NCBI GenBank assembly: GCA_007844125.1
Contig: CM017556.1
Span: 81,274,409-81,338,408, forward strand
DNA from: Sinonovacula constricta
Lineage: Eukaryota; Mollusca; Bivalvia; Cardiida; Solecurtidae
Length of the DNA: 64,000 nt
Direction: 5' to 3'
Below the pieces are notes generated by a model. It ran no database searches. It saw only the letters and a program-made list of their open reading frames with translations, and was not told the origin of the DNA. A program made the position numbers and the translations under genes. The stretch's first letter is position 1. Every line of letters begins with the position of its first letter. Shown one piece after another: positions 13,501 to 26,330 of this stretch.

Positions 13501-16500
13501 ACAAGGAGCTAAATGAGGCTTTAGAGAGAATGAGGCAATATGAAGCGGTAAGTTCCAGATAATTTTTGTATTAGAATGCTTTTCTTTTTTTTTCCCGCTT
13601 CTCGATAATGAAAATCTTTCTTTTCCTTGAAGTGCAACATATAGCTGTTTCACTCTCCGACCATACATTTTGTTCATCAGTACCAATTCCATGTCAAAGC
13701 CATTAAAATGTACTTCCATTTTATTTATAGTACTTCAATCAAACTTCTTATAATTCTTTTTTTTGCATAATTGTCATTAAAGCTGTTAATAGAATATCTA
13801 TCTTTGTATTTGATAATATTGGTCAAATTTTGAATTTATTTGTATATAATAATGCTTTCATTCCTTGGCCAGTTGGTCTGTTATGTCAAATTTTGCATGA
13901 AGATAATTATGCTAATCTAAAGCATTTCAAATAATCTATGCTGTCTTCATGAATTTGATTGTCTGATAAATATTCACATATGTTTAATATTAAACTTAAC
14001 ATCAGTTTTTGGAGTATAGATAATGAAATTAGCAAAGGGACAAATATAGAAAACAAATGATCTTAAGATCATCTGTAATCTTTTTCTTTTTAGCTATTAA
14101 ATGCATATCACTGTCTTGGTCAGGTTTACTTCTTTAAATGATATTAAATCTCATTTATTCAACTTTCATCTAACTAAATATTTTTTTCAGGGAGAATATG
14201 GTTTGGCTGAAGCAGTTACTGAAATCAAAGAAGGCAAGAACCAAGTCAAAATAAGAGACAGGTAAGCCTCACCTTTATGTTTGTATAAAACCAAGACCCT
14301 AATTGGGCTTAGAGCAAAAGAGGTCTAAGAACTAATAGCACTTGCTCTACATTCAACGATATTAAACTCCAAATAGCCCGTAAAATCACCTCAGTCATTG
14401 CTTGTAACTTGCTGAGAACAGCTGCTTAGAGCTATGATGGCAGTCAAACGATCAGAACAATTCACAAATTTGTAAGTCTTTGGCGTGCTTAGATTTTTGT
14501 ACAAACTAACAAGTTCAAATATTGTATAAGTATTCTGATCGAGTTGCGCCTATGTCCAAGTGGTTGAGTTATAGTCGTGTACTGCTTAGTCTCTCACTGC
14601 ATTGGTTAAATCACAGTCTGAGCTAAGGACTTAATATTGAAAGGTCTTCCAGCTGACCTACCATACACTGGTGGACCAGTCCAGACATGTGTCTGGGTTC
14701 TTTCTTCACCAGAATATCTAAAAGCCTCTGATTTTGTAGCTTTGATGTATTTCAATTAAAAACAAAACAAGTATTCTAATTATGTTGTTTGAAAATAATG
14801 TGTATATATATTTATTGTATCTTAGTAGATATATGTTACACTTAAGTTGTCATGAAGTTTTGGATTTTTTTGTCTTCACAGTGGTGTTTAGGTGAAGATT
14901 AATTATTTCAGTTTTAAGAACATTATTATAACAAGTCCTATACTGGTACCTGATGCTAAGAAATGATGTTTTTTGCATGCATGAAATTTAACATAAATCA
15001 AATAGCTTTTTGCTATAACAGTACTTTGTAATAAGAAATAAAAAATACTCTTTTGTCTGAAGATATTTATTTTTGACAAGTCATAAAATTTTAGACCGTT
15101 ACTTATAATGAAGAAAGAAAAATAAAAGACTATCTAATAATAATCTTCTGCTCTTTCTTCTCTTATAATAATCCCTCACCTATACAAATAGAACCAGTAC
15201 TAAGGTAGTAACTACCTGGATCAATTTCCGGTCATGCCCAAGCGATTTACATCCTGTGGGAAGTCTGAGATTTGAACTTGGGTCCCTCCTATCCAGAACT
15301 AGACCATCGACGCCTACCACTCACTTTTGGTGCGCTTGGAATGTTGCCAAAACTTAGTTGATATGAAAATATTCTTTAATATGATATTCTAGGCAAATAG
15401 AGGAGCTCACAAAGCACATCAACAAGTCTGAGATGGCCATCAATGACCTGTGTGATGAGAACGAGGACCTTCGGGGCAGACTTGGCCTCGATCCCCGCAA
15501 ACCCCTCGACCTGACACAGTTCCGATCTAAGAAGAATGTCCGACAGGAGGAAGAGAAAGCCCTTAACTATATCCTGCAGAAGGAGGTGAGTTGAAATAGG
15601 GTCTGAGAGTATAAAACTTTGAGCACAAATCTGAGATTGGTATGTTTCGTCTGATTGGTTGGATTTGAAGATAATTTGAAATCTAACCAATGAAATCCCT
15701 AAGACTGATTTCCATTCCAAATTTTTATTAAAAGTTTTATTACTGTAAGCCCTAATAACTGAGTGGCTGAAGTCAATTATTTCTTGCGGGGTATCTTTGT
15801 CTGAGTCACTGACTTGCAGCTCCTCCTACTCCAACTATATGGGTTTGAGACCCAGTTGTGGCAGAAAGTTTCATGTAGGGAGGTCTTCACATAAGTGTGT
15901 TATTGTCAAGCAATAACAGCAACAAAAAAAGACAAAACATCGTCTTATAATATATGTACTGTGAATAACCTTTCCTTTCCCAGTAGTAGTTGGAATTGGC
16001 CAGATTGTTAAGTTTGTGAAATAACATATTTAAAAAATATATACAAACATATATAAAGTCACTAATAAAACCTGTATGACTATCTAGAGAGTAAGGTTTG
16101 ACTTAAATTGTTAATGCTTATTTTTACAAAAAAAATACCAAAAGACTGGTAGAAGAAACTTGCTGAATAATTAAAGTTGTGATCAGTTTCTTGATGAAAG
16201 ATAGGATTACATTGTGAATACATCAACACCCTCATTACCATTGCAAACAATTTTTTGTTTGTTTTAGTTATTTTTAAATATTTGCACGTTTTATATATTT
16301 TCAAAGCTGAAACAGATAAAAAAAAAATGCACTCTACAAATTTGATTTGAAGGCAGACATTTTGAAGCCATCACAATAATACTGTTATTTAAAATATTTG
16401 TTTTATCTTAACAATTTTGTTTAATATACAACTTTCATATAATGTATAATTAACAAAGATAATCGGAAAAGGAAGACAGAGAGAACTTACCATGTTTTCT

Positions 16501-19500
16501 GTGTTCAGGTTGAGAGATTGGAAGATGAGAGACTGGAACTAAAACAGAAGATTAGAAAGTTGGCTCAGCACCTTGGTCAGAGGTAAGGGACTTATTTATA
16601 TTGCTGGCAACTGAATGCGATATTCTATTCCTAAAGGTTGTATCTGACAATTTGCCTTTATCTAATACTTACAGTAACATCTTACCCAGGTTCTGGGGAA
16701 TTGCTTAAACTGTTTTGTAGACTTATAATTTTCCGGACCTGGTAGCACAATCGGTAGAGCATGGGTTCCAGGTAAGGGAGGCACAGGGTCCGAGCCCGGG
16801 CGCGGCATAACAAAGTCGTTTAAAATGGTAGAGGTAAAGCACCCTGGCTAACGCTCAGGCAAATATAAGGTAGTCCATTGATTGGGTGGCCCTGTGTCAG
16901 GATAGTTGGACTGGTTGGGGTATCATGCCAGGTGTACACAGCATGCTATACACAGTGAAGGCAGCACTTTATTTGCTTCAAGTGGACACCGTCTCCAGAT
17001 AACTGAAATACTGCTGATGGGTTGATAAACCCAATAGACAAACTTATACTTTAGTTGAAGTAACGGTTGTTAATGACATTATATCAATTATTGGACAATA
17101 CAAGTCATGAAAATATTACTTTAAAGATCCATTTTTTCCAAATCTTTCAATAAGCACAATGGGGACTTTATCAATAAATAGATATCAGTGTCAGAGCTGA
17201 TTACTCAGATGATCAAGTAAAGTTATCTTAAAAGTGAATAGTTGCAGGGTTTTCTTAGTTTAAAAATAGCTAAGCGTGCAACATGGCTGGGATGGGAAAT
17301 AGATTTTTGTAACGATAGGTGAGGTGTTATGCTTTACTTTTCATAAGAATGTAGACCACCGTCAAACAGCATTTCACAGAATCTTTTAAGATAAAAATTT
17401 TTTTGGTTGCATGAGAGAACAAATTTGGACTAAACTGTCATATACCACCTTTAATGTATATCATTACTACTATGTTCAATTCCAAAATGACAATTTTCTG
17501 GTTAAAATAAGTCAATATAAGGTAGTTAAGTTCTATTTCTTTTGCTTCATTTCTTCAGTTTTTGCATTTAAGTCATTTCGTTAGGTTCAACTTAGTTTAC
17601 ATATTCATCATTTTGTATTTATCTTATGGAGCATTTTCTTTTTAAGTAAATTGTTTTATTACAAATTTAGTACATATATTTCACTTATGGTACGAGTTTG
17701 ATGAATGAAATTAAGTCCCAGTTTGTAATAAGGTACCAGTAACGCAGTGTAAAAAAAAACTTGCAGCTTTATCTGATAATAATGGTGTTGTTGCTCTTTC
17801 AGAGCTGTGGCCCTTGGTCTGACGGCAGATGACATGATGGCCGTACAAGACTTCCAGGAGAACCTGAAAACCAAGCGACAGTCTGAGTCTGTAGCAACCA
17901 TTATCAAAAGGGAGGTGGCGATGGAAGAAACAAAGATGAGGGTAGGTGATGTTGTTATATGGTTTGCCTTTTTATTCTTTTTCCTTTTTCCTGCTTGTAG
18001 TTATTTTTCAAACTTAATCTAAGATAGTTATCTTAAATATATTGTCTTAGATATAAGAAAATTTCTAAAATTTCATTTCTAAAACTATTAAGTCTCAGAT
18101 TTCTTGGAATTATCGAAATTTAAGAAAATTTCTTAGGTTAAGTAGGAAAAGATAACTAAGGTTCATTATAAATATGACCACAGACACCAAGAGTTTTGAG
18201 CTGAGGTTGATATAAAAGATTGGTAACTTTTAATGATGCAGGAAGTGTCATAGCATTGTTTTTTTTAATTTGATGAATTACCTACTTTGATTGAGAAGTG
18301 TACTGTTGATATTTTATCAGATTGTAACTACATTATTATTTACCTTCCTGATTAAAAATAGTCTTTCTTACGCTGACATGTAGGTGTTGTATTTGCACCA
18401 TGAAATAAACTGATTTGTATTGTCTGTCTCTGTATTCTGTGTCACTTAAATATATTATGACCAGAATTATTTTTTTTTAAATTCTTTTCCCAATACCAAT
18501 TTCAGGAAATAAAAGATTTTTTGCCATCTGATTTTTAACAATTTGCATATTTTTTGTATCCAATTAATTATAATTACAAACTATACATTTTATACAATAT
18601 TTAATAGAGCATTACATTTTATTATCCACAGAAAAATGAGTTTGACCAGGATCTCCGCGAGAACTTCCGTGAGATGGATCGGCTGTATAGCGAGAATGCT
18701 CAGTCAAGAGCCAAGATGGAACAGTTGGAGGAGGAGAATAAACACTTGGAGGAGGCTCTGAAAGAGGTCATGGAAGCCATGAAGAAATACGGAGTCCGGG
18801 CAGGTGGGAAGGAGGAGGAAGACTATGAGATGGAGAAAGGAGAGAGGGAGGTGGCTGCCATGCAGTTCCCAGCTATTGAAAGAATGTTAGCTGTAAGTTA
18901 ACATTAGATCTGTGTTGCTATAGATTTTAAAAAGCACAATTTTATTGTAAAGTTATTAACAAGGCGAGTTTAGAGCTCTGTAAAACCGGTTTAAGCACCC
19001 AAGTTGGTCGCTATTGCCGACTGACCGTTCCAAGGCGGTAACTGACAGGTTTGCTGTTTTTGTTAAATGACTCATACAGATTTGTTCTCACATTTACATT
19101 TGGCGTGCATGTGGATACTTTGGTCCTGTGTCTTTTCAATTTTTGTATATGTTGCAATGCTCGTAGGACATTGTCTTATATATTCTTATTAATATTTAAA
19201 TAAGTTATTTGTAAAGTAAATAATATTTATATTAGTTATTTGTAAAGTAAATAATATTTATATTAGTTATTTGTTTTTCACTCATGGTATCATTAAAATT
19301 TAACTCTTCTATATTAATTAGTTTTGAGGAAACATAACATTTAATCTCCATGTTTTTATTGTTTAAATTATTAGCTAATATATATTTTGTCTTTTTTCTT
19401 TTAAAAATATTAAAGGTGGTATCTCACAGTTTGCTTAAATCTAATACATGAAACAATGTAATACTCTTGTTCTGGAAAATGTATGCATAATTCTTGAATA

Positions 19501-22500
19501 GACTTATACTTTAGTTGAAGTATTAAGTAAAGACTGTTTATAATATTCCCTCAATCGTCAGACAGTACAAATCGGGAAATACGCAGCTTTTAATAGCCAT
19601 AACTTCCAAATCTATAAATAAACTTGAGAGTGGACTCTGCTAAAAATAGATATCAACATCAGAGTGGATGAAGGTGCTCTCAAAAGTAAGTTGTCACATG
19701 GTTTCTTAGTTTATAAATAGCTATCTCTGAAGCATGGCTCAGATAGGAAGTACCTGTTTGCAATGATGAGTTGGAATTTATGCTGGATTGTTCACACAGA
19801 TCTAGGGCAGTAACAAACAGTGTTTTGCAGGACTTCTTCAGATAGGTATGACTTATTTGGATATTTGGAAAAAAATTTGGTCCAAACAGTCAGTTACCAC
19901 ATTAAGTGTCAGCCATATTTAATCACTTCATCTTATGAGTAAGCACACAGGCTTTAAAATATTCTATAATCAAACAAGTCAGAAGTATATCACCACAGCA
20001 GTTGTTTGTAATTTTTTCTTTCTCAGGCTATAGATGCCAAGTCAGTGGTGGGACGCCATGACACGTCTCTGTTCTTAAAGGCACAGATGGACAATCTGCA
20101 AGGTCGTAATGAAGAACTGCGGCAAGCCATACGCGAAATCCGCCATGAGTCAAACAAGGCTTCATTGGAGAGGGACAAAGCAATGGATAAGGTTAGTTAG
20201 TTGTTTGATAGCTGAAAGAAGCTTTTTAAACAGGTTTTTCTTCCTATAGGTTGTAAAATATATAAAGTTTATTTCGCCATTAAGTTGTGTACTGTTGGTG
20301 TTCATTTGAATCAGTTCAGTTTGAGACTTCCTTTGTGTACACACAATAAAGACTATCTTCAGAATTTTGTTAAATTTTTGCAGAAGTCAACACCAACTTT
20401 GTTGAAGGGTACATAGATAGAATACATATTTTGAAATTTAGGATTTCCTATTGAAAATTATGAATTCTGGAAAATGATGTGATGCAAAGGTTTTAAAATG
20501 TTAAAAAATGAAACACATCATGAAAATTCTTACTGCAGTGCCATATAAGAACGTTATATTTTTACATCAGTTTCAACAACAGGAGGTGTTCAATTAACTA
20601 TTAATCAGAAAAGTAATTGTTCTGATAGAACACCAGGCATGGCAAATTCGGAGTCCCTCTTCAATTTTTTTGACCAAAGGCTCCTGGGACATTTGTAGTT
20701 TTATTTTTTTTTCCATTATAGATGATCTTTCTATCAAAAGCCATCCTCTTTACAACTTATTATGTTATTTCCAAACTCAGGATTGATCAAAATGGAAATA
20801 ATTTTATGACTTTGAGACATTTTTTTCGTGTAATTTTTATTTCCAAAAGAAAGTAAATTATGAATAACATCTGATAAGAAACATAACATTTATTTGTTTT
20901 CCATGTGCAAGCAGATATAGAGGTGAAAATAAATTAGACATTTTTTATCATTTTAATTTGCAGAATATCTTAACTAAGATTTTTTTTCATTTTTCTGTTT
21001 GCAGTGTAAGCAGATGGAGGAAGAGCTGAAGACAGTAAAAGGACCTGGTGGAGCGGTGGCAGGCTTCTTCAAGGCATCCACCCTGCCGGAAAACATGGCT
21101 GCCACTAGTGCCGAGGCCATAGCAAGTCTTAATGAGCACTTGGTCACAGTTCTACAGGTATGGTTTGCTGTACTGGTCAACTTGCAGATTTTGGTTGTGT
21201 TATGGGGTTATGGTTTCAACATTTTCCAATGATCTTAAGGCTAAGCCATGTCACCATTTAACCCTTTAGCTCATGCATATGCCATTTTACATCTTTCTAA
21301 AGCATTCACAATTATTCCTTTTCATTTTAGCTGCATCAACATAACTAATGGTTTATTTGTAGACTAGTTTAATGTAGGTTATACAATTATATAACAAAAA
21401 TGCATGTGTTTAAAGACATTGAAAACTGTTTTAAAGAAAGTCAACAAATACAAGTGAATTTTTAAAATCCTATACATTTACTATGATTGAATGGGTTAAA
21501 TAGTCAGTTATCCTGAGGTCCTGTTCATCAGTTGTTCTGAATTCTCGCTGGAAAGACCATTCACTCCATGCACATAAAACATACCCGACCTTCATGGTGT
21601 TTCAAGCAAGTAATTCATTACATGAACTCAAACCACCATTTAAAATCCTATACACCAAAACTTTCTAGAAAGTCCAGCTGTAAGAGTTGTCTTTAAGTAG
21701 TAAATTTTTTGAAGCATATACAAAATCACAATGTGTCGTTGAAAAAAAATTGGGCACCTTCTTAAATCCATGACTTAGGTGATAAATGTATTATATATTT
21801 TACTCTAGGACTAAAACATAATTCGACGTTGGCTATAACCATGTTTATTTATGTTTTTAATAATAATTTGTCATGAGAAATATGTAATGTTAAAACCATT
21901 TATTTAAAATTAGTATTTTTGTCAGAAACAGTTATGTAGTTGAATAATACTTATTTGACTTCTTTGGTTTTGTGTCATATTTTATTTCAAAATGATTTCA
22001 GCCGCAACAGTCATTTGTATATGTAGTCAAATGTTTAGTTATATACTTATTTCCATTTTCTGCCTTTTGTAGGAGTTGCATGTCAAAGAGGAGATGTTAA
22101 CGGATACAGAGAATCGTCTGGAGGACTACAAGAGGAAGTTTGCTGTTGTGAGACATCAACAAGGGCTGCTGTATGCCGAGTACCTTAAGGAGAAACAGGT
22201 GAGCTAAAAATCTTCTCTGCAGTGATTTTGCTCTTTCTCATTTGTGAATGTTGAGCGATTTTGTTTTCATGTTGTTTTTTGTTTGTTTTTTCTTTCTTTT
22301 TTTGTAAACAGAAAGTAGTCCTTATAGTAAATAAAATTTTCAATGTTAGATAGCATATATTTTATTAGAATTTTTTTTAATTGTGTTTATTGTATATACA
22401 CACAGTAAGAATGATGTAACCTTTAAGGTTGTTGATGAAAGAAAAAAGACAAAAAACAACAAAAGTTATAATTATAAAAATGATTTGTGTTACTGTTACA

Positions 22501-25500
22501 TGGTAAGTTCCTGGTCATATGTGAGATTGCACAGCAGCAATTGAGGCATAGCCACCCTACTGCACAGGAGTTGAATAAGCATAGTATCACATTGTTAAAA
22601 AATATATTCTTTCATATTTCTTGCACCTATATAGTGTAGAAAGTCTGTTAGGCCACTCTATTAAATTTTCAAACATTTGAGCTTAGTAAAGAGGGCATAT
22701 TTGACTGTATTTGACATTGAATTGTTCATGTTTTTATGCATGTTTCGGGTTACAATATTCCCCATAATAAGTCTGTATTTTCAGAACTGGGAGCAGGAAG
22801 TAAAGAAACTTAAAGACACAATGAACACAGTGGAAGGACAGTATCAGGAGGGCATGGTCCGCGTACAGGAGTTTGATGTAAATAGTTCTCTTAACATCTT
22901 TGATTGTTCTTATATGTGAGCCAAGATCTGGAGGGCGCCCCCTTGGCCGAAACTCCCAAGCCCCTTACCGCACTATTTCTCGTCCCAGTCGGGGTGAGAA
23001 CTCTTATGCGGGGAATTATTCCAGCTAACCTGCAGTGTGCTGATGGTTCTACCCGGACATAACTCTGCTGTCTGCCTTTACCAGTAATTCACTGGACACC
23101 GCCATTATGACCATTTTTGTGTTAGTGCGATTTAACAAACAGCTTAAACAGGCTCTAAGTTTTCCATCTTAATGGTCAAATGTTAATATTTGTTTTGTTT
23201 GTTCATATTTTAAATTATGATATTTCATGATCATCAAAATGTTCACATTTTTGAGAGAAGCAAACATTTTATATCAATGATCTTAAAACAACATGTGAAC
23301 CAATTATCAAATGAAGCTTAGTGACGTTATCTGATATTACATCAATATGTAGTTGAAATTGAATTTCTCTATTTTTCTCCTCAATTTTTACAACTATCTT
23401 CTACATAATAAATGCTAGATACACAAATCAGAGATGATAAAATGTATATTGTTAACTAATGTTTTATCCAATTTAATTCCACTAGATATCAGCAAATAGT
23501 GTAAACATTAAATATAGATGTGTTGATGTGATGTAGTTAAAACACAACAAAAAATTGTAAACATGATTCAACACTGTCTTCTGCAGAAAATGCTAGACAC
23601 TTTAAGCAAGGATGACGATGAGGTAAAACGACGTCTGTCTGATATGACCCGCCGTATCACTGTGTACAGGGTGAACGAAAAGGCCCTTACAAGACGTTAC
23701 CAGACCATGGAGGAGATGGACAGTCAGTTGAGGAAGGTAGGTTGATTGATCTGTGTACTGAAAATCAATGGAAAATACATCTGCTTTTGCATGTACATGG
23801 AAAAATGTTCTAGGTGACGTGTAAAAAAAAGCACAGTCATGAAACAAATCTGAAATGTGTATTGTTTAGTATAACTGTCCACACATTTGGCAAAGACGTC
23901 TTTAATTGATTTTAATAAACCTAGTGATTACACAACAGATTGGTGGGGTTTATAAATGTAACTTTAAGGCAACACTTATCCCGCAAGAATAAGGGTACAA
24001 ATTGCCTCCTTTATTTATTGACAGTTACCCTAATATCATGTATATGCAAGATGTTGCCTCAAATTTTTGCACACCTCTCGTGTTGTGCGTCTTTTATAAG
24101 GCCTTTTATCAGATGCATTTAGCTTAATTGATTTATTAAACCTTTTTGAACACATAGTGCCAGCAAGGCTAATCAACTTATAAATTTAGTTAAATTATTG
24201 CTGTCGAGACCATATCAAGTTAAATAACAATGTACGAGCATGGACATATCAATAGACAATAATATTTAATATTTAGAAGTAAAAGCAAGAACCTTGAGTT
24301 CACATCTACATACAAGGAATTTCATTTATCCGAGGCCAAGTGACACTGTTTTAGAGAAATTGACTGAGATTAACCCCAGGATATTCACCTTTATCTGGGT
24401 CTGATCCATATGAGCTAATTAAGTTAATATTTGAAATACCCTTGTAATGAGTAGTAAGCAATTCCCCTATTGATTGTGATAATTTTGAACATTTTATTAA
24501 TCCCAATTTAGGAACTAAGTCGAGTGAAAAATGAGATGACTGAAATGGAGAAAGCGGTCGTGGAGCGGATGGGATACCTACAGAGATACAAGGTATGGTA
24601 GAAATTTCATGTCTGACTAAGATTATTGTCTCCAGAAAGCCATAAAGGAATCATCATTTTCATCCTCTTAACAAAAATTATGATAAAAACACACCGTAAA
24701 AAGCAAAACTGAAAACTGGCTGACTAAATATCTTCCTTCATTTGTCCACATTTGTCACAAAATTGCTAGTCTCGATAATGTCATAAAGGAATCATGATAT
24801 AAACAAAAATTATGATAAAAATCAAAATTGTGTACTGGCTGACTACATATCTTACTCTGTTTGTCCACATCAGGGCTGCCTTCAAGATGGCTGGTCTCCA
24901 GCTGGCTTTGAAGTTATCATTCCCAAAATGAAAATTATGACAAAAACCCACTGTTAAAAAAACCCTGAGAACTTGCCAACTAAATATTATTCTCCATTTT
25001 TATCACGTTAGGACATGGCAGCCTTCAAGATTGCTGGTCTACAGAAAGCTATGGAAGAATCTGTGCCCACTGTAGATCTGGAACAGGCCAACAAGAAGGT
25101 ACACGAGGTCACAGAGAAATATCGGGACCTGCTAGAGAAAGGCAACAGTCTAGTTCTAAAGGCAGAACTTTTGACTGGATTAGAGGTATGTCTCTTTGTT
25201 TTTTTCTTGCTGCGCCCACATGTATACATTGGTGATGTCCAAATAATTATTGGTGGAGGAAGACTCCAGTCATATGTCTAGGTAGAACCACTGGCACACC
25301 GTAGGTCAGCTGGAAGACCTCACCACATGCAAGATCTTGCTTGATTGGGATTTGAACCCATGGAGTGATGGGCTGAGGAGATACAAGTCCGCATCTCAAA
25401 CCATTCAGTTACGGTCAATTTATAGACATGTTTAGTCTTACATTTAGTTACAATGTATATTCTGAGAATAGACATATTAATAAAATATCCAAACTGTTTC

Positions 25501-26294
25501 AAATAAAATCTTCAAAATTAAGGGAATTTTTTATATTTACTATGGATGAAAGAGTTTATAAAAATGAAGGTAAGTGTATGATACAATTTTGAAGTATAAG
25601 TAACTTCTTTTCCTTAAAACAGCAAAGACACCTTTTAAATGTGCTAATGATGGTAACATTTTTCATAAAGCTAGTTTTTCTAGGGCATATTTCATTGCTT
25701 TGCTCGAACTATGAAATCATATTTCTGTGCTATGCTATGAAAAGTGTGGGGTTTTTTTGCAGGAGGAAGTCAAGAGACTGATGCGGGAGAATGATGAAAT
25801 GAAGAAAACTATGACGGTGGACAAAGAGAAGTTACATGCCTTGGAGGAGGCTCTTGGTGAATTGCATAGGAAGGGTAAGAGTTATTGCACTTTGATTTAA
25901 ACATAGTTATTGCCCTTAGTTATAGAATATATTTTTAATGCAGTATTTGGGGGTCTATATCATCTTCCATGCTAATTCTTGTTTGTGGTGTGATGTAGCA
26001 TGGACAAAACAAATATGAGAAAACAAATAATTTCTTATGTTTTGTTTGTTACATCGCAGCACACATTTGTGGTCATATTGGTGACATCCAGCTAATTATT
26101 TTTGGAGGAAAAACCCCAGACAAATGAACCCACCAATGCACTGCAGATCACCTGAAAGAACTTTCCTCTGTCTCTCTCTCTCTGTGTCTCTCTCTCTGCC
26201 TCTCTCTCCCTCTGTCTCTCTCTGTCTCTCCTCTCTCTCTGTGTCTGTTTGTCTCTCTCCTCCCCCTTTCTCTCTCTTGCTGTGTCTCTATTGC

Positions 26295-26330
<36 letters not shown>

